64,000 nt of DNA from Maea johnstoni. Lineage: Eukaryota > Annelida > Polychaeta > Spionida > Magelonidae. The notes under the pieces are model-generated. The model did no database searches, was not told where the DNA came from, and worked only from the letters and a program-made list of their open reading frames with translations. The translations under genes and the position numbers were made by a program. The DNA lies in the NCBI GenBank assembly GCA_963942565.1, contig OZ012699.1, forward strand, positions 26,409,371 through 26,473,370. The letters are read 5' to 3'. Below are positions 11,121-21,415 of the stretch, piece by piece (position 1 is the stretch's first letter; every line of letters starts with the position of its first letter).

Positions 11121-11768
11121 TTCTAAAACTAGAGATTCTGAAGATTTTGATTTTTGACTTTAGAAAAAACAGATCATATGCATCTTAAATCGAAAATACG
11201 GTTACAAGTTACAAGTGGTCTGTTGTACCTGCTGGCAGAATAAGACATCAAACAATCAAGTCTTTAATTGGAAAACACAAATTATGAGAAAAGGAGTGTT
11301 TTATAGGCATAAAAATGAAATTATTGGATAAATCAGGGCATTTAGAATTACTTATTAACCTATTCCTGACATTCCCTATCTATATCAACTTATCTATGCA
11401 ATCTCAATTTATCCAAACTGTGTAGGAATCCTGTTTGTGAAGTACATGAAAGGGATTAGTGATTACACATAAGAAAGTAGCATGTCACTGATTCCCATTA
11501 CTATCCTTTGAAGAAAATGTGGCATGTTTTAAGGCAATTAACAACTTTTGGTGTCCAATAAAGTTTTCTTTATTAGACATAGATATGTACTAAAAGTGAA
11601 ACCAGGAAAATTATGATTAACATAAAAAATAGGTGAAACGAATTGTAGAATACCGTTTTTTTTTATAATTTTGAATTTCTTCTGCTGATTTACCAAAAAA
11701 TATATTTATGATCATGCCTAAACTAAAGAGCCTGCGATGGGTGGGTGTCCATCCATCTAATAGCTCCC
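11121..11768. other. Unit A-specific AT-rich DNA
   Basis: I recognise no gene or repeat here. The stretch lies inside the 2.1 kb missing from unit B. Confidence 0.4.
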
Positions 11769-11776
11769 ACCAGAAT

Positions 11777-12168
11777 TAGGAGTGTGATCGGTATCCAAGC
11801 TTTGGAATCGGAATCGGTGAAAAATAATTCCGATTCTCTCCGATTCCGATTCCTACCAACGTATACGGGGGGAAGAATAATAGCATTTAGGTTTAAAATT
11901 GTATCAGATGCTTCACTGTTTTACATTCCCATGCTATAGTTTCGTTTTTAGGTAGTAGGTTAGATTACCTAGCGCACTGAGCTACAGACTGGCATTGTCT
12001 CGTTACTTTGTCATCTTATTGCATTGCAATAATATGACAAAGTAAGCGTCAATTAGTATCAACATTATGGTGATTCCGGAATCGGAATGATCGGTATGAG
12101 ATTTTATAGCGATCTTTTTCATTGGATCGGCGATTCCATCCGATTCTTTGGTATCGATTACACTCCTA
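11777..12168. mobile_element. hAT-type MITE, TIR TAGGAGTGT, 8-bp target duplication
   Basis: The 392-bp element begins TAGGAGTGTGATCGGTATC and ends GGTATCGATTACACTCCTA. It is flanked by ACCAGAAT at 11769-11776 and 12169-12176. An 8-bp duplication is typical of the hAT superfamily. The subterminal parts are rich in CGATTCCGATT words. There is no coding capacity. Confidence 0.88.
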
Positions 12169-12219
12169 ACCAGAATACTACACATTCAGACATGCGGTGG
12201 TTATCTATGTAGGTCAACT

Positions 12220-12435
12220 GCTGTAAGCTGTCCCGAGGGAGTGTTCCAGAAGAAGGAACAGTCTCACAGAATTCCACTCATAGAAAAAAATTGAGTAAAA
12301 GAGCGGTTTTATTGGAAATGACTACAAACTAGTGGGATATTTAGGTAAGGACGTATATGATACACCGGCTTGCAGCTTGATATCTAGTTTGTATCTAGTG
12401 ACTTTCAAATGTTCTATGAGACCATTTCCTATCAT
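12220..12435 (+). mobile_element. Partial ACAGGAAATG-family element
   Basis: The right end (CATTTCCTATCATG) and the segment encoding GYLGKDVYDTPACSLI match the element at 17353-17662. The left terminal repeat is not recognisable, so the left boundary is approximate and the copy is probably truncated. Confidence 0.6.
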
Positions 12436-13013
12436 GGAGCAGTTTAAAATGGGCCGATTCCCTAATTCTAAATCCCTAATAGTTCACAATCATTTAGGGC
12501 CTATCCTTTTTGAGGAGGATAACCTCGAAAAAATATAATTTTTGCAAGAGAGAAACCTCCTGGCAAAGAGTCAAACGTTTGAGCAATGCCATTCTGATCT
12601 TTTTAGATCTACATCATTTCTTTATTTGTTATCTTTAAAATGATCAAAATTCATCTTTTACATTCATATTATACTTCTTAATTATTTTTACTAAATATTT
12701 CCATCATCTTTTCAAAAAGAGAATAGTTTGAAGGAAAAGCGTACTAACTCTTTTTTGTGGATCTAGATCTTTCACTCTATTTGGATCTTCGAAAATATCA
12801 AAATTCTTACATATTTCATATCACCTTTATAAACTCACATATCTTGTCTTGATACATATCTTATCAAGATAAATATCTCCTAGACTATATTATTTTCGTC
12901 TGGAGGGTCATTTAACTCAGTTACACTTATGCCTAGTACCCACAATGCCATTTGACTGCCCGACAATCCTCGGATACAATCATGCTGGAATATAATTCAT
13001 TGTGCCAGAATTG
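12436..13013. other. AT-rich DNA, partly shared with unit B
   Basis: The part from 12757 to about 13013 aligns with 37441-37700, which re-establishes the duplication after the 2.1 kb difference. No gene is seen. Confidence 0.5.
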
Positions 13014-13040
13014 TCACCAGAAATGGTCATGATTATAGGG

Positions 13041-13190
13041 ATTAAGATCTGCCACTGGGCACTGGTGCAGATTTATAGCCGAGACGTAGGTGTTTGTTGC
13101 CAAAGCTGAGGCCGCCAAGGCCGAAGCTTTGCAACAAACACCCTCGGCGAGGCTATGAATCTGCACCAATGCTCAGTGGCAGATCTTAAT
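13041..13190. mobile_element. 150-bp stem-loop element (MITE-like)
   Basis: The two arms of about 72 bp are near-perfect inverted repeats, from ATTAAGATCTGCCACTG inward to the GGCC...GGCC centre. It lies in sequence missing from unit B, so it may be an insertion. I see no clear target duplication. Confidence 0.75.
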
Positions 13191-13334
13191 GGCTATTATA
13201 GCGCATTAGAGTGATAAAAAATTATCCTACAACTCTGTGGAAATGACACAAAAATCATGTTTTCTACTGGTTGCTGAGCCTGGATTTGGTCCCGACTCAG
13301 GAGCCTCATCCTGGATTTGGTCCCGGCTCACATA

Positions 13335-13473
13335 AACGGCTTCTCACTGAACTGTGAACATCGACGTTGAAAACCAAAAGATAGCATAAAGGGAACATCG
13401 GCTGTTACCCATAGTGAGAGTTGCTCGAACTAACTGTGAACAGATGACCAATGGCATCGTATATCTCTATATC
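13335..13473. repeat. Repeat R1a, left part
   Basis: The copy starts AACGGCTTCTCACTGAACTG and stops at GTATATCTCTATATC, where palindromic element P1 begins. It resumes near 18226 after the nested insertions. It lies 3.7 kb upstream of the ZNF-A start in gene orientation. Confidence 0.85.
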
Positions 13474-15712
13474 TAGACCCGGTTTGTGTCTCTATCCAGG
13501 CCAGCTGTTCTTAATACTGACGTCTATATGGCCTTCAGGGTACCCGGTCATAAGGGTACAACTACCATAAGGGTACAACCATAAGGGTACAGATCTGGGA
13601 CCATAAGGGTACAGATTTATGACCATAAGGGTACAGGTATATATATTGTATTTTATATGTTAAATAACTCTTTTTAATGGAAATATGGCTGATCAATATA
13701 CAACATAGATAACTTAGGAGGGTACTCACATGATTTCTTTGTGTAAAATGTTGACTTTGTAGAGCTCCAGTACAGGAAAGAAAGGGTACATCCCAGCCAG
13801 TATTCCAGTGTTCCTAATGATATATTCCAGTACATGGGTTTTTACTATTCATTTACCTCTCCTTTTTTATATAATTTTAAAATGAAAGAATGATCTGCAG
13901 TCCCCAGCAGCATCATGCATACATCTCACTCATAGCTTGCAAAAAGATAGACTCATTTGGATCTGTTGTCTGGGGGTATGACAGAGTGTACTGAGCTGTT
14001 GGGTGCTGGATTCAATTGCAGTTCTGTGTAAGTTTATTTCACAACTTACTGAGTGGCAGGTGGATTATATATAATCTCTTTCTCTCTGATCTCAGTGAGT
14101 GTTGACCCAACAGATGACATTTGACTTATTGTAATTTCACAATAAAATTTTATAGCTACATACAGTATCAGTGTCTGACCCATTCCTTACTTTCCTCTTC
14201 TCATATTTATGTCAATAACCTTCACATCAGTTAAAATGAAGTCCTGTTAACAACTTAACACAAAAAATAGGTAATAGCCTTATAGGTTATTCCTTTTGAG
14301 TAATGTTCAGTGAACTTAAAGGACAATTCCAGCATGTATAAAATAAAAAGGAAGGAAGAAGAGGAATGACAAATCAGTTATTGATATTTTGCTGTATTGT
14401 AATTTATTGAGGCATCCAGAATAAATTATAACATTTGTCTAAGTCAATCCATGTGTTTGTGATTTCTATGGGAATGATTTACTGGGATGAGGGAATGGTT
14501 TATACATAATCCACTAGTCACTCACTTGTGGTAATTTTTATACTGGATCAAAAACAAACAAAGAGTTTTCAGCCAATTATTTAATATTTCAAAGCATGGA
14601 TTTATGTGAATAAAATTCACTGATAAGTAATAGGGTAATTCATCTATATAGTTTGCCTAAATCTTTAACAAATAACCTTATTATCCATTACCTATTTTTT
14701 CCTGAAATCTAACTGGTGTGAAGGTAACTGACAAGACACATAGAAAGTCATAAATATGAAAAGAGCAAAGTATACGTAAGAAATGGGTTAGACACTGATA
14801 CTTTATGAAGTCAATGTCATCTGTTTGGTCAACACGCGCTGAGATCAGAGAGAAAGAGATTATATATAATCCACCTGCCACTCAGTAAGTTGTGAAATAA
14901 ACTTTCACAGAACTGCAATTGAATCCAGCACCCACCTGCTCTGTCAAACCCCCAGACAACACATCCAATTTTTTGCAAGCTAGGAGTGAGATGTATGCAT
15001 GATGCTGCTGGGGACTGCAGATCATTCTTTCATTTTAAAAGGGTATAAAACAGTTAAATGAATAGTAAAAAACCCATACACATACTGGAATATATCATTA
15101 GGAACACTGGAATACTGACTGGGATGTACCCTTTCTTTCCTGTACTGGAGCTCTACAAAGTCAACATTTTACACAAAGAAATCATGTGAGTACCCTCCTA
15201 AGTTATCTATGTTGTATATTGATCAGCCATATTTCCATTAAAAAGAGTTATTTCACATATAAAATACAATATATATACCTGTACCCTTATGGTCATAAAT
15301 CTGTACCCTTATGGTCCCAGATCTGTACCCTTATGGTTGTACCCTTATGGTAGTTGTACCCTTATGACCGGTATTCGCCTTCAGAGACACGGTACCACTC
15401 CATTGTAAAAATCTGCCACCCACTACGGTGAATTCACCGTAGTGAATTTCTCGCGTGATAAGGCGAGTGTCACGGCCAGACTTAAACCAATGAATCATGT
15501 ACATGTTTGACTATATATATGCCCTAAGTCGGCAGGTGACAATGGCTGAATTATTTTATAATCTTAGAAAGAAGTTCTGCAGCGGCAATTTCCGCCATTT
15601 TAAATTTCCGACATTTGCTCTAGGCCTGACTAATCGAGCACCTGCCAAGACATTAGGAGCGTCTGTTATATGCGAACAGACGCTCCTAATGTCTTGGCAG
15701 GTGCTCGATTAG
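13474..15712. mobile_element. Palindromic element P1, interrupted and half deleted
   Basis: P1 starts TAGACCCGGTTTGTGTCTC inside R1a. It shares sequence with P2 (18473-19144) up to and just past the palindrome centre (ACAGACGCTCC near 15680). The TTA-flanked element E1 interrupts it at 15716. Only GGCCTAA of its right half remains after E1 (18221-18227), and then R1a resumes. Foldback F1 (13539-15376) is inserted in its left arm. No protein-coding content. Confidence 0.82.
13539..15376. mobile_element. Foldback element F1 with 8-bp target duplication
   Basis: The element is 1838 bp, flanked by GCCTTCAG at 13531-13538 and 15377-15384. The uninterrupted site is visible in P2 (GGCCTTCAGAGACACGG near 18498). 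Long inverted arms (about 600 bp) carry repeated CCATAAGGGTACA words at each end and meet a loop of roughly 600 bp near 14180-14790. Ends are GGTACCCGGTCATAAGG and, on the other strand, GAATACCGGTCATAAGG. The 8-bp duplication is compatible with hAT or another 8-bp superfamily. There is no transposase. Confidence 0.88.
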
Positions 15713-16898
15713 TTATGCACCAGTCAATTGAATCCCCGGGAGGGGGGGGGGCCGGGAAATGGCCGGGCGATGCCGGGCTTATCCTGTTTAGTACACCAAA
15801 ATGCTGCCCCGCAGGGTGGGGACATAACTAACTAGTAGAGCGACGATAGAGGCCGGGGCACGGGGGCGGGGATAGTGAAAACCACCCAAATCATACTCAT
15901 GCCAAAATCCTATTTACTTGTTTATGATTAGCCAATCTGCCGCCTAGCAGTGGATAGACAAATGGTATGAGATATTGTCATAATGATACGACCGGCACTG
16001 AATGTGGCTAGTATAAAATTATCTTTTTTATATAAATACGAGGAAAAACACAAGAATATTAACAAAAACAAACACATTGATGATTACTGAATCTCGTACA
16101 ATTTAGAGGATAACACTTTAATTATAATATGTCTACAGCGCAAAGCTTTAAATGCTCGCGAGTCTCGAAAATATTTGTGAAATACTCACACAGTATGAGT
16201 AGTGACTGACCAAAAATTGATGGCATAACAATTGCTACGATTTCAACCTGTCCAGCGTGCAACATAACCACTTGTCCCGTTGCAAGTGAATTCGGCAAAA
16301 AACGGCAATCTGGCCAGTAGAACAAGACCCTTACTTGCCCTGCTCCTCAAGAAATGTCTTTTGGCCGAGTCCTCGCAATGTAACTCACCTTAGTTAAACA
16401 GGGTGGTGGGACAAGTGGAAGTGCCAGCGTGGGCAAGTAAACTTTAGGGGCAGCTTGCCATGCTCGGCAAGTAATGTTTTGGAACCTGTGTTGCACCCTG
16501 CTATCGCAACACCGTCATTTCACAACTGCTTAAAAAGAATTAAATGGCAAGTAGAATGAGTTGTGGCGGTTATAATATTCTAAACTGCATTAAAGTTGAC
16601 CCACAGAGATGCAGATATTTTTTCTTTTTTAGAGAACACTGCCTTGGCAACTTTTCCCGCTACTATAATCATGACATCGCGTGAGCATTTGTTACACTGA
16701 GGAATTGGTGCGTGGTTGCGCATGTTGCGTGGTCAGTGGCGGACAAAAGTATGTGCAACGCACTAGTGCGTTCCCTAATCATTCTGCATTAACCTTAAAA
16801 GCAGTCACAAAGTTACGACGGGATTGTCTCACCGTGACGTCATTCTTTCCCAAATTCGGCCGATAGAGGTCGCCGCTTTTGTTTGTACTTTGCAGAGA

Positions 16899-17104
16899 CA
16901 AGTTGCGCACAAAACTTGCGCACCTCGCAAATTTAGTCCAAATGGCCTTCGAAACTGTAACTTTTTTCAAGGTATCAGTACATATGCTTAAGCCAATCAT
17001 AAACACTTCTTTGCAGAAGGGCTGCACAAGCTATTATATGCCAGAAATATCTAAAAATGAAATAGCCATTTTAAAATCCAATCATGGTAGCCTGACCAGA
17101 TAAG
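16899..17104 (+). pseudogene. Small unrecognised coding-like segment inside E1
   Basis: The frame reads RTKLAHLANLVQMAFETVTF and later GCTSYYMPEISKNEIAILKS. Its counterpart in E2 is at 55080-55398. In E1 the frame closes early, while in E2 a segment continues into KLIRIDSLHEDVQWLEF. A TTCTTTGCAG acceptor-like site precedes AAGGGCTGCACA in both copies, but the implied intron is only 29-47 bp. It could be a remnant of an element protein or of a captured host exon. I do not recognise the protein. Confidence 0.3.
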
Positions 17105-17352
17105 AATTGATAGTTTGCATGAGGATGTAACGTGGCTGGAATTTCTCACGATACTACAGACCAAGCTGCTATGGACTCTTCAACAAAGACAATCTTCATG
17201 AGGTGCATGAAGGCCCTCAATATGATAGTCTTTTCTAGGATGTTCCTGCATTTGTACAAATCAACACAATAAAAGTTTATTTTCAAATTCATCTATCATA
17301 TTTTTGATGCCCACATGGATTGAAAATATGGTTTAAAGGGGAACTTGGGGAA

Positions 17353-17662
17353 CATTACAGGAAATGTGCACATAGAGTACCGTCGCGGCCACTCCACTTG
17401 TGGAGTGTGCCGGCAGTCAGCTGTGGCAGTGTAGTAGGGGTGTTACCGCAAGAATAGACAGTCTCAACGATTTTCACTTGCAGTGGAAAATTGAGTATAA
17501 AAGTGGTTTTATTGGAAATAACTACAAAAAAGTGGTATATTTAGGTAAGGAAGTATATGATACACCGGCTTGCAGCTTAGTATAGGAGTTTGAGCGTTCT
17601 CTTGAGGGTGAAAGTTGTAACTAGTGACTTTAAAAAGTTCTATGTGACCATTTCCTGTCATG
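17353..17662 (+). mobile_element. ACAGGAAATG-family MITE nested in E1
   Basis: The ends are CATTACAGGAAATG and CATTTCCTGTCATG, with a further shared CACATAG. E2 at 55505-55513 shows the uninterrupted sequence (TTGGGGAAGAACAAATC), which proves insertion into E1 after E1 and E2 separated. The target duplication appears to be only 2-3 bp (AA or GAA). It encodes the recurrent short peptide GKEVYDTPACSLV but no transposase. Confidence 0.85.
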
Positions 17663-18225
17663 AAGAACAAATCATAGGTTTATATGAAAGTTCATGAACA
17701 TAGCTCAACATCTCTCACAAACAGGGAAGCCCTAGAGCTCCACACAAAGAGAAATCAAAAATTGTAATTAGTGAGTAGCACTTCCTCGAGCCAATCTGGG
17801 TCATCACCCCCTGTTGTGGTCAGTGTTATTGGGTAGCAAAGGAGCTTTGGGGTGCTTGAGATAAGCACAGAGCTAGGGGCAGGATGTGATCTCTGCCACC
17901 CAATTGAAAAACATGGCCGCAGCCAGGGGCTGGGCAGGATGATGGCAATATGCAAAAATCTCCCCTCATGGGATCACTGAGAGAACAAGAAGGGCAGCAT
18001 CCCGTTCTTGAAGTGTATTACTCTCATATGAGCTGATATGTATGTGAGCCTTTAGGGCCCCTTTAAAAAATGTGCCCCGGGGGCGGGGATTAGTGACAAA
18101 AAAATGTGCCGCGGGGGGCGGGGACTATGCAAAATAGTGCAGAAGGTCGGTGCACTATCCCCGCCCCATCCCGCCCCCCCCCCCCCCCCCCTCCCGGGGA
18201 TTCAATTGACTGGTGCATTAGGCCT

Positions 18226-18472
18226 AATATATATCGCATATGTCAATAAGACTGTTCAATCCGATGCCGCCTTAGAATTCGTTTGGGTTCGAGTTGACTT
18301 GCTTGATTACTCACATACCATAAGTGAAATATTTGCCCCGCAGCCACTCCAGTCAAATGTTGATATTTCTACTGTGTTGATATGTCAACGAGATCGATAC
18401 ATCATCTGCAAGCATTCAAAAGTGACTTGATAGTGCAGGAGATATAGAAATGCACGTAAAGCCCTGATCACC
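18226..18472. repeat. Repeat R1a, right part
   Basis: R1 resumes at ATATCGCATATGTCAATAAG and runs to GCCCTGATCACCT. Palindrome P2 begins there, and the rest of this R1 copy is missing. Confidence 0.82.
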
Positions 18473-19144
18473 TGTTCTTGATACTGATGTCTTATATGGC
18501 CTTCAGAGACACGGTACCACAGCATTGTAAAAACCTGGCATCCACTACGGTGAATTCACCGTAGTGGATTTCTCGCGTGATAGGGCGAGTGTCACGGCCA
18601 GACTTATACCAATGAATTAAGTACATCTTTGACTAGAGTATTTGCACTAAGTCGGCAGGTGACAATGGTTGGAATGTTTTATAATCTTAGAAAGAAGTTC
18701 TGAAGCGGCAATTTCCGCCATTTTAAAATTCCGATGTATGCTTAGGCCTGACTAATCGAGCACCTGCCAAGACATTAGGAGCGTCTGCTATATGCGAACA
18801 GACTCTCCTAATGTCTTGGCAGGTGCTCGATTAGTCAGGCCTAAGCATACATCGGAATTTTAAAATGGCGGAAATTGCCGCTTCAGAACTTCTTTCTAAG
18901 ATTATAAAACATTCCAACCATTGTCACCTGCCGACTTAGGGCAAATACTCTAGTCAAAGATGTACTTAATTCATTGGTATAAGTCTGGCCGTGACACTCG
19001 CCTTATCACGCGAGAAATCCACTACGGTGAATTCACCGTAGTGGATGCCAGGTTTTTACAATGGATTGGTACCGTGTCTCTGAAGGCCATAAAGACGTCA
19101 GTATCAAGAACAGCTGGCCTGGATAGAGACACAAACCGGGTCTA
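18473..19144. mobile_element. Near-perfect 0.65 kb palindromic element P2
   Basis: Two arms of about 320 bp meet at a centre near 18796 (GCTATATGCGAACAG) with almost no spacer. They pair over nearly their full length. The right end keeps about 33 bp (to CCGGGTCTA) that the left end lacks, so P2 is truncated on the left. P1 keeps that left end, which shows the full element starts and ends TAGACCCGGTTTGTGTC. It contains GAATTCACCGTAGTGGA hairpin words. No coding capacity. Confidence 0.88.
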
Positions 19145-20135
19145 CATAAAGGGAAGATTGGCTGTTACCCGTAGTCAGAGTTGCTCGAACTAACTCTGAA
19201 CAGATGACCAATGGCATCGTATATCTCTATATCGTATATGTCAATAAGAATGTTCAATCCGATGCTGCCTTAGAATTCGTTTGGGTTCGAGTTGACTTGC
19301 TTGATTACTCACATACCATAAGTGAAATATTTGCCCGCAGCCACTCCTGTCAAATGTTGATATTTCTATTGTGTTGATATGTCAACGAGATCGATACATC
19401 ATCTGCAAGCATTCAAAAGTGACTTGATAGTGCAGGAGATATAGAAATGCACGTAAAGCCCTGATCACCTATCTGGGTCAGATGTGGTTAGAGAGAGCAA
19501 ATTCTCCGAGACTCCAGCCAATAGAAATACAGAGCGTCATGAGTCACTAGACTGGTGGCGACCCCTACATGGTTGCAGGAGATTTCGTAACCAAACATCT
19601 TCGTACCCAAACATCTTCGTACCCAACAGATTTCGTCACCACATTTTCGTACCCAAAGGAAATTGATTGAATTAGATAATGGCAAATAAATCACGTATTT
19701 TATAATTGAAGTCAGGTATAGACAGGTGGAAAATAAGGAATTTGTTGGGGAAAATTGTGTTGTTTACTTCTTGACAATCTTGTGTACGAAGTTAGCGGTC
19801 GATTTTCCATCTAACTTTCGTTTCAATTGACAAGAAATATTGTAAGCATTGAAAGAAATGTTTAAATATGCGAAGTATCCGATTTGATTTTAGGCTATAA
19901 ACGAACATTTCTAGTGCCCCTATATCTGCCTTAGATGAGCAACCACTATCCAAATGTCTGCCAAAACACGCTGGTCGCGAAACCGGTTTTATTAGGCAAT
20001 GGTAACGAAATCTCTTGGGTGCGAAGCTGCTTGGGTACGAACCAGTTTGGGTACGAACCAGTTTGGGTACGAAGTCTCCTGATTTCATTGAGAAGGTTAT
20101 GGCGCCGTCCGTGCGAGAGGATGCTAACGCGTTAA
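19145..20135. repeat. Repeat R1b, left boundary of unit B
   Basis: R1b runs from CATAAAGGGAAGATTGGCTG to GCTAACGCGTTAA. It is interrupted by a 506-bp element at 19576-20081. It ends at the TTAA into which the 6.35 kb foldback element inserted. Confidence 0.85.
19576..20081. mobile_element. 506-bp element with TTCGTACCCAAAC subterminal repeats
   Basis: The left end reads CAGGAGATTTCGTAACC and the right end reads GAAGTCTCCTG, so the tips form an inverted repeat. Both ends carry several TTCGTACCCAAAC words in opposite orientation. It interrupts R1 relative to the copy at 1903-2437. I could not identify a target duplication. Subterminal repeat clusters of this sort are common in hAT-derived MITEs, but the class is not proven. 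Confidence 0.7.
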
Positions 20136-20290
20136 GGTGCTTCAGTACACGGGGGGCCACGATCTCTTTTCAATTGGCCGCAGACGAAGTCCAGCCGTCT
20201 CGACCGCAGACATTCCACTTGTAGGCCAGGGCGCGTTTTTTCAACACATTCATGCCAGTGAGCCTGAACACTGACCTGCTTATAACCTTG

Positions 20291-21415
20291 TAGTCCATGA
20301 GCTGACGTTCGAAACCCTCCCCCCCCCCTGGGGAATTTCGGAGACCTATTTTTCCAAAAACCTTATACCCTCAGCTGTTCAGATCAGCTTGTCTGCACTT
20401 ATATCGCGGGTGCGTTTGCCCTGGAGGGCCAATTGAAGTTCGGTACCTCCCTCATTTTAGGGGTGGGGGTGATATTTTCTAAGTGGGGCTGGTATGGACA
20501 CTTGCAATACTCTGGGATACTCCAAATTTGTTGTGCTGGTCAAGTGATCAACAGGGACAATTACCAAATACCTTTCAGAAGCACCGTATTACTATCCTAG
20601 GGAAAAAATTCAAAAAACGTCTCAAAAAATGCCATTTTTTTGCAGTTTTTTTGAGAATTTTCACAAACTTTAAGTTTTTAATAGTCAAATGAGTACAAAA
20701 CCACCCCAAATTATATACCTAAATTACAAGCAACCTCTTATCTGCTTAATAAAACAAAAATGAGCTCCATTGGTTGTTCGAGAGTGATTTTACAGGACTT
20801 TCTTTTCCCCTACCCCTATGTTGAAAAAATAACCGAAAAATAGCATAAAATGCTAAAAAATATTTTTAAAAATCCAGGATGTTCCATTAACACATGTTTG
20901 GCACTGGAAATAGTTTGAACATGACAAAGACTGATTGGGCTGAAAAAAATGGATTGCCCAGTTGCCCGGGACAACCAAATTTTACCAAAATTTGCTAAAT
21001 ATCCAGTTTTAGGCTAGAAATCAGAGTTTGAATAACAATAGGACTACTGAAAAGGTATTGAAAGCTATTATGTGAGACTGTAGGTGTTCTACAATTGAAA
21101 ATAGTCATAGCTGGATACATATCAATTGTTTTATTTCAGTTCAACCCTATTTAGAAGGTAATCTAGAAGGCCAAAGGTCTCGAAATGTAGTTTTACTACA
21201 ATAATTGTAGTAAGTCAATGCTGGTGTGTGGTTTTAACAGGGTCAGAAGATCAGGATAGACTGCTGTTGGGCCATAACCTACTGGAGCTTATCAACCTGG
21301 TAGCCCAGTTGCCTGGGACTATTGAATTTTACCAAAATCTGCTTTAAATCTAAATTATAGTGTCAGAAGTCAAGTAATTTTGAGAAAGTGACCCTATGTG
21401 CAATATCAGACCTCT
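20291..21415. repeat. Left inverted arm of the TTAA foldback
   Basis: The arm is the reverse complement of 24391-25515 with very few differences, from TAGTCCATGAGCTGACG at the outer end to CAATATCAGACCTCT at the inner end. Confidence 0.93.

Larger units (their letters stand above)
15716..18217. mobile_element. Element E1, G-rich inverted ends, TTA target duplication
   Basis: The ends are perfect inverted repeats of at least 30 bp beginning TGCACCAGTCAATTGAATCC, followed by long G or C runs. TTA flanks both ends (15713-15715 and 18218-18220). A TTA/TAA duplication is characteristic of PIF/Harbinger, so I place it there tentatively as a non-autonomous copy. A second copy is E2 at 53888-56501. 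Inside are a TATATAAAT box-like site near 16029, a CCGTGACGTCAT CRE-like site near 16834, short frames shared with E2, and a nested insertion at 17353-17662. No transposase is seen. Confidence 0.85.

Noticed and set aside
20483-20692. 69-codon frame MGLVWTLAILWDTP..., identical in both foldback arms, as a conserved gene
   Set aside because: The identity follows from the near-perfect inverted arms. The sequence shows no domain and includes A/T homopolymer-driven Lys and Phe runs.
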